The notes beneath the pieces are model-generated. The model was not told where the DNA came from. It saw nothing but the letters and a program-made list of their open reading frames with translations, and made no database searches. This document shows, one piece after another, positions 23,266 to 35,060 of a stretch of 64,000 bases of DNA (position 1 is its first letter; each line of letters starts with the position of its first letter). The translations under genes and the position numbers were made by a program. The stretch spans positions 179,552,001 to 179,616,000 of the forward strand of contig JBITNC010000001.1 of NCBI GenBank assembly GCA_050084985.1, in the 5' to 3' direction. Source of the stretch: Nageia nagi. Its lineage: Eukaryota > Pinophyta.

Positions 23266-25490
23266 TAGGTTCATGAATTTTGGGTATCTACTAGAGCATA
23301 AATATCAAACCTTTGATATGTTCAAGGAGTTCATGGTATTAGTAAAAAATCAATCCAATCTAAATATCAAAATGCTAAGGTTGAATAATGGAGGTGAATA
23401 TGTAAGTAATGAGTTCAATGACGTTTTTACAAATCATGAAATCAAAAGATATTTTACTATCCCTTATACTCCATAATAGAATGGTGTTACAAAAAGTAAG
23501 AATAAGACCATTATGGAGATGGCTAGACACATGATGGAAAATCTTCTTAAGTTTTTATGGGAAGAAGCTGTTAGTACTGCTATCTACACCTTAAATAGGC
23601 GTCCCAAAAAAGTAGTTGAAGGGAAAAATCCATACAAGGCATGGACAAGAAAGAAACTTGATATCTCATATTTAAGGGTATTTGGATGTGAAGCTTTTTC
23701 TTTCATAGTTTCAAAGAAAAGTAAGAAGTTGGATAATAAGTCTAAAAAATGCATCTTTATGGGATATGATAGTCAACATTGAGGGTATAGGCTCTACTCT
23801 CCTTTAGAAATAGTATTTTTTATTTCAAAGGATGTCAAATTCAATGAGGTTCCTATTGGCTCTTCTTCAAGTGAAGCGATTGAAGACTCTTCAAAAATTC
23901 CTAAGTGGTTATATATATCTTTAGATAAGTCACCTCAAGAGCAAAATTCTCCAACTCAAAGGATAACTAGAAGCATGACTTTGAATAAGTCTCTTCTTAC
24001 TAAAATCAATAATCATAATGAGCCTTCAAACTTTAAGGAGGCATTTAAATATGCTTGTTGTATGGATGCCATGAAATAAGAATATGAGGTGCTTATGAAA
24101 AATGGAACTTGGGACTTAGTTACATATTCATCCTTAAAGAATGTAATTGGAAACAAGTGGATCTATAAGATCAAGTACAATTTAGAAGGTGATATTGAGA
24201 AATATAAGGTAAGGTTGGTTTTTAAGGGTTTTTGTCAAAAGTATGGAATTGATTATGAGGAAATCTTTGCACCAGTAGCAAACATGGTTATAGTCAAATT
24301 AATTCTTGCCCTTTTAGTAGTTCAAAGTTGGAAAGTACTTCAACTTTATGTAAAGAGTGATTTTCTCAATGGTGACTTAGATGTTGAAATATTCATGAGT
24401 CATACAAAATGGTTTATTATGCAAGGAAAGTATTCCCATGTGTGCAAGCTAAAGAATTCCTTATATAGACTTAAGCTAGAATCCAGAGCATGGTACAAGA
24501 ATATTGCATGGTATTTTGAGACTCTTGGATTCTCTAAATGAAACTTAGATTCATATATTTATGTTATAAATGAAGTAAAAGATTTGGAATTAATTCTTTT
24601 ATATGTGGATGATCTTTTAATCATGAGGAACAATATGGTGATCACAAATATGAGATGACTGATCTTGGTCTCTTGCACTGATACCTTGGTATGCAAGTGT
24701 ATAAATGTAATGATTGTACCTACCTTAGTTAATCAAAATATATCTCATATATTTTGTATAATTTTATAATGGAAGAGTGTAAACATGTGGCTATTCCTAT
24801 TTCTCATGAAATCAAGATTGATACTATCTCAAAATCTTAGTTTATAGATGCTATAGAGTACAGGCATCTTGTTGGTAGTCTTCTTTATTTAACTATCTCT
24901 AGGCTAGATATTTCTTATATAGTGAATCTGATGGTAATTTTAATGCGCAAACCTTATGTTGAGCATCTTCATGTTGCTAAATTTTTTTTTATATATATTA
25001 TAGGCACAAAGGATCTTGCCCTTAAGTTTTCCAAGTTGCTTTATTTTGTTCTCTTAGGTTTCTTTGATTTTAACTATGGTGGTGATAAAGATGATAGGAA
25101 ATCCATTTCTTCCTATGTGTTTAATATTAGATCACATGCTATCTCTTAATCTTTAAAGAAGCAACCTATATTCAATTTGTCCACCATAGAAGCAAAATAT
25201 ATAGATATGACTATTGTAGCCCAAGAATCAATTTGGCTTAGGCATATTATGAAAGAAATTAGGTATGAGCAAGTTGGCCCATTCTTAATATCTTCAGACA
25301 ATCAGTCATCAATTGCTTTAGCTAAGAATCTTGTGTTCCATTAGAGAACAAAGCACATATAAATCCAAGCACACTTCATCAAGAAGAAAATTTTGGATGG
25401 CACCTTGCAACTTCAGTATTTTCTATTGAATAAAAACTCCACTAATTTATTCACCAAGCCCCTTTATAACACTCAATTTTGCAATATTTA
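23266..25490 (+). pseudogene. Ty1/Copia pol relic (integrase, RT, RNase H), copy 2
   Basis: The integrase core reads YLLEHKYQTFDMFKEF, NGGEYVSNEF and YFTIPYTP from 23275. It is followed after a stop by an 89-codon open stretch (23513-23782) with MARHMMENLLKFLWEEAVST and YLRVFGCEAFSF. A second open stretch (24089-24541, 150 codons) holds the RT start: NGTWDLV, NKWIYKIKYN, FAPVANMV, FLNGDL. The catalytic box LLYVDDLLIM is intact near 24605. RNase H follows to about 25460, with AKYIDMTIVAQESIWL and SDNQSSIALAKN. There are stops and two or three frame changes, and gag and protease are missing upstream. It is not the same family as the Copia at 27-30 kb, judging by integrase and RNase H ends. Confidence 0.9.
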
Positions 25491-26250
25491 GGGGTCTCTC
25501 AGGCTGGTGAAGTTATCCTTAAGAAGGAGTGGAGTTTGAATTCTTATTGAATTTATTTTTTTGTGATGACAACTTCACTTATATGAGGATATTTTGGCTA
25601 TATAGTGTTTATATTTGTGTACATTTTATGGTTCTCCATGTCTAAGGAACTAGTATGTACATGTTGGCATTGTTTAGTTATCCACATGAGATGAATTTGA
25701 TTATACACTTATTGCACTATTTAGTTATCCATGTGGGAAGAACTATTATGTGCATGTTGGCACTATTTAGTTATCCATATGTGTGAGGAACTTGTATGTG
25801 CATGATTTGATGAATATCCTATTTTTGATAATGATGATCAACACATGTATTTCTTATATAGTAGGTGATTATGAGTTTTCTTGGCATCTTTGTGATGATT
25901 TATAGTGCACAATTTAATCATTTTATAGATTATATTATTTAATTCATCCATATAATGAGATAATAAATATATGATGCATCTAATTGATGTTATGCGTGAG
26001 TTTCTTGTAGCTTGTAGGTTACTTACTTCATGTATGCAGGCTCATCTTGTCAACTTCTTGTTGAAGAATACTTCTAGTACATTGAAACCATATATGGTTG
26101 ATGGATATTATATTTTAAACCATTTTTTAAAATGGTTAAGTAGTTTAGCATTACCTAAGATCTATTATTTATCAATATATATGTTTCTTATCTCTAATTC
26201 TATTTATTATGTAGGAGAAATTTCCACTATCTTCTCTACTCAATATTGCA
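25491..26250 (+). other. Copia 3' untranslated stretch with short repeats
   Basis: Non-coding DNA between the end of pol and the polypurine tract. Between 25648 and 25806 the phrase TTTAGTTATCCA...TG occurs three times with about 60-base spacing, together with (A)ACT.(G)TATGTGCATG. It is a small degenerate tandem repeat. Nothing else is recognised. Confidence 0.5.
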
Positions 26251-26261
26251 TTAAGGGGGGG
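26251..26261 (+). other. Polypurine tract
   Basis: ATTAAGGGGGG stands directly before the TG that opens the LTR at 26262, the standard Copia arrangement. Confidence 0.75.
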
Positions 26262-26767
26262 TGTTAGAATTCCTAATGCATTATTGTTTAGTATCTAAAA
26301 GTGTCTCACTTACTTAATTCATTCAAATACCAAAACAAATTTATAAACACCTTTTTAGTATTTAAGAATTAAATATGTGCAACTTGATCCTTTTTAACCT
26401 CTTGTAAACATTTGGTTAAAAGGTGAGTTAAGGTGGGATTCTCTCTTATAAATAGAGAGCTTGGCCTTGTTGTAAAACACACTTGATTAGAGCAAAGTTA
26501 TGCTCATGCCTTGTAGGTTTAATGAAGAGAGAGAGGTTGTAAGCATTGTAAGAACTATCCTTGAGAGGTAAATATATTGACTTGAAGTGGAGTACTCTCA
26601 CCTTGAAAGGAACCACTATACATGGTTGTCTCTCTCTTGTGTGTGATTGAGTGTTTATCTCTTCTATTGTTACTTGAAGTAAGAAGAACACTCCAAGGTG
26701 ATCTTGGGTGTAGGAGTCTCATCTCTTTCAAAATACTCATTAGAAAGTTATTCTTGATATTTTTTCA
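26262..26767 (+). repeat. Copia LTR (3' end approximate)
   Basis: Starts TGTTAGAATTCC right after the polypurine tract. It contains a TATA box (26447-26454), then a transcribed-looking purine-rich stretch. The end is uncertain: a TTTTTCA at 26767 is one option, but the primer-like site at 26886 would allow an end near 26884. No second copy is in the window. Confidence 0.65.
26447..26454 (+). promoter_or_regulatory. TATA box in the Copia LTR
   Basis: TATAAATA followed by GAGAGC, about 185 bases into the LTR, a usual position for an LTR promoter. Confidence 0.6.
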
Positions 26768-26885
26768 ACTATTAAGAAATTAAAATTTAGGAGAAGTTGA
26801 TTTTATTTTACTACTTTTAAAATTATAGGTGTTCATATCATCCTTAGATCACTATATCAAGTCTAGGACACCCAAAATATTTATT

Positions 26886-26900
26886 AGGTATCATAGTAGG
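26886..26900 (+). other. Probable primer-binding site of Copia copy 3
   Basis: AGGTATCATAGTAGG differs from TGGTATCAGAGCAGG at three positions and lies about 90 bases before the first recognisable gag codons, the usual Copia distance. Confidence 0.55.
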
Positions 26901-26984
26901 CCTTTCTATTAGGTTGAAAAGGATTTAAAAAATGAAAATATACTATATTTGTATATTATTGTATTCAATTGTAAACATTTTTAA

Positions 26985-27700
26985 TATTAGAGTATTCAAA
27001 TGAGAACTTTTCTCATCTTACATCATCTAGAGTCTTGTTTCATAGGGTTATGTAGAACCTGATGTTGTAACCTTTTTTGCACTTACAAAAGATGAGAGAA
27101 AGTAGAATTTGGAGCCAATAAAGAAGTATGTCAAATCATTATTTACCATATACAGTAGGATAGATATGTCTATATTTCCCAAGATAATAGAATGCAAATT
27201 TTCTAGAGAAGCAAGGGAGACTTTTGAAAGTGCCTACAAGGGATATTCCAATGTAAGAGTAGCTAAGATTTAGTTCTTGCATATGGATTTTGAAACCTTA
27301 AAAATGAATGAAGAAGAGATCATTGAAATCTTTATAACTAGATTTTATAATTTAGTATATGGTATTCATTCAAATGGTGAGGAACTAGATGATACTAGGA
27401 CCATAAATAAGGTGTTGAGAAGCCTTATAAGAGAGTTTGATACTATCACCATTGCTATTAAGGAGTCTAAGAAATTATATCACATCATTCTAGTTATGTT
27501 TCTTGTAATATTGCAAAGTTATGAGCATAGAATTAGAAATAGGTATGAATATCAAGCATTCCAAGGTAAACTTAAAATTAATGCTCAATTGTATACCTCC
27601 TCTAGTTTAGAATATTCTTTACAAAAGGCCATGGAAAAGGTCACAATGGTAGAGGTCATGGAAGAGGGGAATATGCTAGACAAAGAGGGTTCTTAGCTAG
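26985..27700 (+). pseudogene. Ty1/Copia gag relic (UBN2-type), copy 3
   Basis: Decayed start with LVS-GYVEPDVVT near 27040, then KKYVKSLFTIYSRIDMSIFP near 27125 and REARETFESAYKGYSNVRVA in mixed frames. A 139-codon open stretch (27277-27696) reads MDFETLKMNEEEIIEIFITR, VLRSLIREFDTITIAIKESK and LQSYEHRIRN. These are the typical blocks of the plant Copia gag capsid region (UBN2 family). The zinc knuckle expected near 27760 is not readable. Gag would build the particle; the copy has several stops. Confidence 0.85.
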
Positions 27701-27866
27701 CAAACAATAGTTCTCATCCTAAAAATATTATGGCTTATATGAAAAATATGACCATGGAATAACAATGCTACAAAATATAAAACCAATAAAAGGCCAACTA
27801 CAATGAAGACAAAGGTGACACAAATGTCTTTCTTACAATAATTTTCAAGTTATTGGTGATTAGATT

Positions 27867-28091
27867 ATGTACCTTGATAGTGTTTTTTCAAATCATATGA
27901 CTGGAACTAAGAACCTATTTGTAAAAATTGAAGAGAATTTTCGTGGAAAATTCATGTTTGTTGACAATAATCCTTTAAACATTACCAAAAAAGGATCTAT
28001 TATTTTCAAGAAAAATATTGATAGCATTATGCACATGCATGATACTTTATATGCTCTAAGGATGAAGAACAATATTGTGAGCATTTATTAG
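27867..28091 (+). pseudogene. Copia protease relic, copy 3
   Basis: Open for 74 codons. It reads YLDSVFSNHMTG near the start, where the family has YLDSGCSNHMTG; the active-site D-S-G is D-S-V, so the protease is dead. Later blocks GKFMFVDNNPLNI, KGSIIF and LRMKNNIVSIY match the Copia protease C-terminal half. It lies between gag and the integrase, as expected. Confidence 0.85.
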
Positions 28092-28199
28092 TTATGTTTA
28101 AAGAAATACATGGTATTATTTAAGAATAATAATTACACAATCATAAATAAGATCAATTGTCAAATAGTTGCCACTATTCTCATATATGAGAATAGAATT

Positions 28200-29100
28200 T
28201 GCATGTTGAAAATGCAACTAGTTATTGTTAAATGCTTGAAGACCATTATTGATCCTACTTGGTTGTGGTATATGAGGATTGGAAACCTTAATTTTAATTG
28301 ATTACATGTACTACACAAGCTTGCAAAAGGTATGTAAACCTCTTCATACCCATAAAACACTTTATATGAGAGATGCATATTTGGGAAATAACATAGAGAG
28401 AAAATTTTCTATCACCAATATAGAGCCCATAATCCTTTAGAATTGGTCCATGTTGATGTTTATGTGGACCTATATAGAATCTAATCATGGACAAGCATAT
28501 GTATATGCCTAATTTTACTAAATATCATTTCAAAATGAGTTGGTTGTATTTATTGCTAGCAAAATTAGATGTTTTTGACTAGTTTATCAAATTCAAAGCA
28601 CTCATAGAGAATTAGTTTGGATAATCCATCAAGGAATTTTAGATAGACCATAGTGGTGAATTCATTTCAAATAAGTTCAAATATTTTTGTAACAAACATG
28701 GGATCAAGAGGAAACATATAACCACCTACACTTCTCAACAAAATGGAGTGGTAGAGAGGAAGAATCAGGTAGTTTTTAAGATGAATTGGTGCATGTTAAC
28801 AAAAAAGTATGGGGTAAAGCTATTCATAAAGCTATTATATTTTGAATTAATTTCTAATAAAATTAGTGTATGATTGAACTCCCTATGAAGCTTTCTTTGA
28901 AAAGAAACCAAGTATCTCTCACCTAAGGATATTTGGTTTAACTTGTTATATGCATATTTCTAAGGAGAACATGAAGAAATTGGATGAAAATTCCATTAAT
29001 TATCTCTTTCTTGGATACTCAAATGAATCCAAATCCTATTGATGTTATGATCAATCTATAGAAAACTACATATTATTCAAGATATGATCTTAAGTGAAGG
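28200..29100 (+). pseudogene. Copia integrase relic, copy 3
   Basis: The pre-integrase block WLWYMRIGNLNFN is near 28258. The core is recognisable only across frame changes: an HxGEFISNKFK block near 28650, then KHITTYTSQQNGVVERKN near 28710-28770, which includes the catalytic Glu. The integrase end near 28880-29040 reads PYEAFFEKKPSISHLRIFG and DENSINYLFLGYSNESKSY. There are many stops. It would have inserted the element's DNA copy. Confidence 0.8.
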
Positions 29101-29339
29101 GGTCATAAATAAGAAGTCAAGTGGACCAAACATCAATTCAAAGTTTGAATACTCTAGCTCTAATGAATAGGTTGATCTATTGCAACCTCAACAACCCAAG
29201 ATCCCATTGGAAAAAACTGTATCCATGAAAAGGATTGCAAGAGATCATCCACACTCTCAGATGTTGGATGAAGATTTTACTAGAAGATTGTGATCCAAAA
29301 ATAATCAATTAGGGATGACTAGATGATCAACTATGCCTT

Positions 29340-30080
29340 GATGTCCTCTTCATTTATTGAGCCCTCCAACTTCAAAGAAGAAATAAAAATATTAAGATTA
29401 GAGAATGGTTATGGAAAATGAGATAGAACAAATATGAAAGAATCACTCTTGATATATTTTCCCTTCTTCAAAATAAGAATGTTATTAGATTCAAATGGAT
29501 ATATAAATTAAAGTATAATATTGATGGAAATATTTAGAGGCATAAGGACCACTTAGTAGTGAAAGGTTATTTCAGAAAGAAGGCCTGGACTATGAAGTGA
29601 TATTTGCACAAGTTATAATACTTGAGATAGTCAAATCTCTTCTAACATTAGCTTCCCATTTTAGTCTTATAGTTTACCAAATGGATGTAAAATCAACCAT
29701 AATTTTGGTATACCTTCTTCTTTTGTGAATCCTTAATTTCTTGGAGTAGCAAGAAGTAACATGCAGTTTCTCTTTCCACTGTTGAAGAAAAATATATGGT
29801 TTTATCCTTTTCTTGTACTCATTTAATTTAGATGGCTAAATTATTTAAAGAGTTGGGAATGGAAATTGGCTAGCCTAGTACAATTAATTATCATAACACT
29901 AGCACCATTTCCATGAAAAACAATTCAATGTTTCATAACTAAAGCAATCATATTGATATTTTTCATCATTTCATGAGATACTTGGTGATGGATGGATTCA
30001 TTTAATTAAAATATTATAAATCTAAAGATAAGCTTGCAAACATATTCACTAAGGCACTAGAAAAAGATTGATTTATCAAT
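29340..30080 (+). pseudogene. Copia RT start joined to RNase H (RT palm deleted), copy 3
   Basis: The RT start is readable at 29400-29700 across frames: FKWIYKLKYNIDGN, HLVVKGY, SLLTLASHF and VYQMDVKST. Directly after VYQMDVKS the sequence jumps (about 29700-29735) to ISWSSKK of RNase H, so the whole YVDD palm and thumb, about 250 codons, is missing. RNase H continues with SLSTVEEKYMVLSFS near 29780, HHFMRYLVMDGFI near 29965 and NIFTKALEKD near 30040. A purine-rich run (TTAAGGGAAAAAATG) at 30115-30129 is the likely polypurine tract. Confidence 0.85.
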
Positions 30081-30129
30081 ATCTAGAATATAATTAGAAT
30101 TTAAACCATTTACATTAAGGGAAAAAATG

Positions 30130-31500
30130 AAATAAAATAATGTTAATCCTCCTCCTAAAACTAATCTTCCTTTATCTAGAAGAATCCTGATAGGTCACAA
30201 AAAATATAAAATCACTTATTTCACTCTTTCAAACCTTCTTTTGGCTAAAAGCTTCCCACTAATTAAAAGTCAATATTTATCTTTTATATATATCAATATT
30301 TTTCTTCCCTTAACATGCCACTAATGGGGTTAATTCTACAAGGTTGCATCATTATATTTTGAATTGTTTTTTTTTAATTTCTCCTTACCTCCTAGATTTA
30401 AACTTATTTATTTATCAGAAGTTATATTTGCTTCTATTTCTTTTACCCTTAGCTCCTAGTTTAAGAGTCAAACCACCTTTTTTCTACCCTTAGGTCAATG
30501 CTTTCCTTTCATTTACTTCCACTTTGGGTACCCATTAAGGAGTCTACTTCTCCTTGGGTTTTTTTTTATGAGACTCAAATCCTTCTACATCATTGACATT
30601 TCTTTTAGTACTATACAATACATTTTTGGTACTATATCCATGTATTGGTTGATGGGAGAATTACCTTTACTTATGAAGGATAATCCCTAAAACTTATGAA
30701 ACCAAATCAATTTTATTAAGGAATGAAAAATATGGTTTGGTTGATAGGATTGCATACCTTTCTCATGTTAGGAGTTTATTTGGGAAGGAATATTTTTATC
30801 TTGAATGAAAGACTCTTGCTAGGGTCTACTTAGTATTTCTTATTCTTCTATTGTGAAGTTGTATTTCTCTCGATCATCTTACTCCATCTTACTCCATAAT
30901 ATCCTTATGACCCTAGGGTTTCCACTTAGATATTTTACATCATCAAATAATATCAATAGTCATTTTAGTATCTAGAAATGTTTCCACCAAATTAATTTTT
31001 CCATAATCAATAATGATCTTCAAGTATTCATTGGGAATGTGAAGAGTCCCTTGGTCTATTACAAGAGTGATTAGGCACAAGGGCCCTTTAAATCGCTAGT
31101 CTGTACTTAGCATAATACTTGCCTATCATTTTGGTTCCTATTTCACATAACCCAAAGAACTAAGGTCTTTGTCTTATCCCTTGTAAAGATCCTTGGGAAA
31201 CCATGACCCCACCAAGTCCCTATCCACCATAAGGCTTATTATTATCTTTGTTGCTCAAACCAAGTTCAAAAACTTTCAAATCCTACTTATAATAACCTTT
31301 ATAACCTTTAGGTTCTCCATGGTTATGGAGTATATTACAAGTTGAAAATCTAAGCCAATAAGATTTATCATTAGCATAAATAATATTTAATATTAGTATT
31401 TATTTAAAATGAAACTAAACTAAATAAATTTCATCTAAAATAAAATGAATAATAAATTTGTTAGTTTTTATATGCTATAGTTCATATGGTTAATCATCAT
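30130..31500. other. Unassigned stretch, pyrimidine-rich in part
   Basis: The 3' LTR of Copia copy 3 should begin here (a TGTTAATCC follows the purine run), but I see no partner. Between about 30400 and 31300 the plus strand is pyrimidine-rich and less AT-rich than its surroundings. Short open stretches exist on the minus strand near 31000-31100 that I do not recognise. Confidence 0.3.
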
Positions 31501-33387
31501 TATTTTTATGTTATTTTATTATTTCTTATATTTATACAAATATAAATTAAAATAATATTTTTAATTTTTTTTAAATACAATAAGAATTTTATATATACAT
31601 TTATCAATAATGATTATTTTTTTATTTTTTTTAAATGCAACAGGAAAGTGGAGAGAATGGACATGTCGACCTACTCAAAGTCAACCCATAAGCAGAAATG
31701 ATGGGTAGATTTTATTTTGATTAAAATTTATATTAGATATAATCTATTAATATCATCTTTTACATTTAAAATTAATATATACATAATAACAAATAATCAT
31801 TAGTTTTTTTTATCAAAATTTATATGAAAAATAAATTTTTTAAATCAACTTTTACTTTTAAAAATTTGATATACATAACTAAAAATAATCAATTAAATGT
31901 AAAATATGATGTGTACATTTTTATAAGGTTCAAAATATTTGTGGGTCGAGATAAATGGTACCCATAATTTTTGCTTATGAGTTAATAATGAACAAGATGA
32001 CGTCTCCAATCTCCCACTCTCGTGTCATGTACTTAAAAATATTTAATATTTCTTTTTTAATTTGTTTCCAAAAAGAAAGTTCCAAACATATATTTTTAGT
32101 TAATGGAAAAATCACTTATTTACAATATTATTTTCTATTAAATATATATTTAGTTATTCTTATATTTAATTATGAGCTCAATATTTAACTTATATAATTA
32201 AAATTTTATTTCATTAAAGTAATAACATAAAAAAAAAAATTTATTCAATCATGAAGCAAACTATTCTAGGAACTTCCTCACTACCGCCACCAATAATGTA
32301 AACTTTAATCTCATTCTTGATATTTTTATTATAAACAATTTCATGTAATTAAATAGGAAGAGGCAATCCACCTTATATCATAATTTTAATATGTAAATAT
32401 ATAATAGAAGGTAAAAATTTTATAACATATTAATTGGGTTAAACATTTTTAATGGAAAAAATATTTCCTTTAGTGATATAATGAAATACACCTTGAGAAG
32501 AATTCAAAGTAGAAATATGAAGCACAAGGAGCAAGACTAGAAAGAAATAAAGAAATAAAGAAATTTTATTAACATCCTTGGGAGACCAAGAGCAGTCTAT
32601 GAGACTATTGGAGGGAGTACATTGTATCAAAAAGAAGAAAGGAAAAAGACTATTATAAAAAATAAATAAGTAGAAATAAAGAGGATGAGTGTGATGAAGT
32701 TCCAAATTCAAGGATGGAAAAGGCCCAAATAAATCCCAATGATAAGAAATATTGAGAAAAGACAAACCAATATTGGTGTTTGAGTAACATGTATATAGTA
32801 AGGAGTTTACTTCTTTAATCAATAAACACTTGTATGTTCATTTTTTCAAAGATGACTATATGAATCTCAACTTCAAGTTCCCAAGGAATCTTTTTATGAT
32901 GTACATCCAACTATGATATGATTTGGGTAAAGAAGGAAGAACCCATTAACTATGTACCATACTACAAAAATATTCTTTGAAGTGAAAATTAATAGTATAG
33001 ATTAGTGAATTGTACCTTTATATTTTGCATAATATTGTAATTTATTTTTAGGTGAGAGTTCTTCATTCTCCCCTACTTTGATTTCAATGGATAGTTAGGA
33101 TCATCAAATATGGACAAAGATTCATTCTCCTATTTGATTGATAATGAAGATTCATATACTGCAAAGGAAAGAACTTTCTTTTGATTGTACAAGTTATCAA
33201 AAATCCTTTAAAACTTTGAATGTTTTTATTAATACAAAATTAACCATATTAATGAAAAATGATATAATGAAATCCATTCAACTACATATGAATTAAATTT
33301 AACCCATTAATATTATAATTGATAAATGATGATATTTATCATATATTTTGTACATTTAAAATACATTTTTTAGAATTACATTTTGAG
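31501..33387. other. Unassigned AT-rich region
   Basis: No recognisable gene, repeat pair or element. The longest frame, 32439-32822 on the minus strand, has no domain and a biased composition, and I do not call it. Confidence 0.3.
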
Positions 33388-33476
33388 TTTTTTTTTGGTA
33401 AGTAAAAATAATTATCCATTAAGTCAAAAGGAGATACATAGGAATCTCAAGAGATTACAAAATAAAAAACCTCTTA
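33388..33476 (-). mobile_element. Possible LINE 3' tail, minus strand
   Basis: The minus strand reads TTTTGTAATCTCTTGAGATT, then a short spacer, then TTTTTACTTACC and a run of nine A. This is the usual shape of a plant L1-type LINE 3' end. The poly(A) appears as poly(T) at 33388-33396 on the plus strand. No coding part or target duplication is seen. Confidence 0.4.
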
Positions 33477-35060
33477 AAAGTAAGTAATTATAAAAATATC
33501 ATTGTTAGTTGATGATGTATAATTTTATTTTTTCTTATTTATGTAGGTGAGATCTAAATTGGATTAACCTTCTAACCATTAATGTTTAACACACTTATAA
33601 TATCATATTAATTTATTCAGTATGATAATAATATATGTTAAACTATATGTAATACACTTAAATATATTTTGTTGCATTATAAAATAATTATACAGTAATT
33701 ATATAAAAAAATGTTATTTGAAATTTAAAGATAGATAAAATGTACATGATCATATTATATAGTGTTCTAGAAAGAGATGTTATCCTTAAGAAGAATCATA
33801 AATTTTTTCCTTAGTTTGACTTTTGTATTAAAGATTATTATATTGATTATTAATAAAGTCAAAATTAAGTACAAGATTCAGTTATCTACATTTCATATGA
33901 TTGAACAATATTCTATCTTATTTATTAATTTACTATTTAGTTGCGATCATTGAATAACTATTTTTAGGTAGCGAATGTCTTTTATTATGTAATACCAAAA
34001 TTTTTATTAGGTTCATTTTAGATATTCTTATACCAATTTTCTAATGGATTTTATTTGATTGATACCTCAAAAAAAAATATAAAATTAATCAATATTATAG
34101 CTTCATGAATTCATTTTCCTTTGCAATATATTTTTTTCTGTTTCTTTTATTGATAGGTTTGACCACTTTTCAAAATACATAGACAATATTTATGACTATT
34201 TTGAAAAATCTATTAGCACCAACATTTTATTATAGTATATATAAGCTTTAATAAACTCTTTAGATTATCATTACTCAAGTATAGCTCTTTTGGATTATTT
34301 CTATAAGCTTTAGAATATGTTATCTTATAATTTAGTTATATATTTTGATAAAAACACATTTACCTATTATTTCTAAAATTTAAGATATATTTTGATTTCT
34401 AGATCTAAAAACTATTATACTAAATTTTACATACTCTTAAAATTATAATTTTTGAAATGTTTAAATATATATAATATATATAAACCTTTCATTCTCTCTA
34501 AAACAAATATTGAGATATAAAGTTCCTAATTTCATTTCAATAAATTTCACACATATGTCATTTCTAGGAAATCATTATCTTCCTTGACAAGAATCTTGGA
34601 CATGTCCAACCAAATAAATGAATATATCCTATTTAAAAAAAACAAAATCACGCAATTTTTGTTTTTAATATCATGCAATAATGTTTTCTACACATGCCAA
34701 TGTTACTTGAGCATTCTCTTTATTTCAAATAGAAAATTCTACCATTTTTTAATTAACAATCAATGTTTGTTATTCTAATAAATCATTTCTAATGAAAATG
34801 TAACATAAAGTATTAACTTGTTCATATTTGTCAAATTAGATACATAGCATAATCAAAATACATTATCAATTATGCATATTCAATGTATATAATGTAAAAA
34901 AAATGTACTAATAAATTACTAACAAGATCTATAAATTGAGTAAAACATTATATATAATAATATATATGTACTCCATGAAATATTATATACCTTGTTTAAA
35001 TTTTTTATTTATCCAAAATAATATCAATAAGGTACATAATATTTACCAAAACAAGTTTAT
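33477..35060. other. Unassigned AT-rich region
   Basis: Very AT-rich, no coding frame above about 65 codons, no recognisable element up to the start of the LTR at 35061. Confidence 0.3.

Noticed and set aside
32439-32822. 127-codon open frame on the minus strand
   Set aside because: Phe/Leu/Ser-rich product of pyrimidine-biased DNA, no domain, no neighbouring gene and no promoter or splice context I can support.
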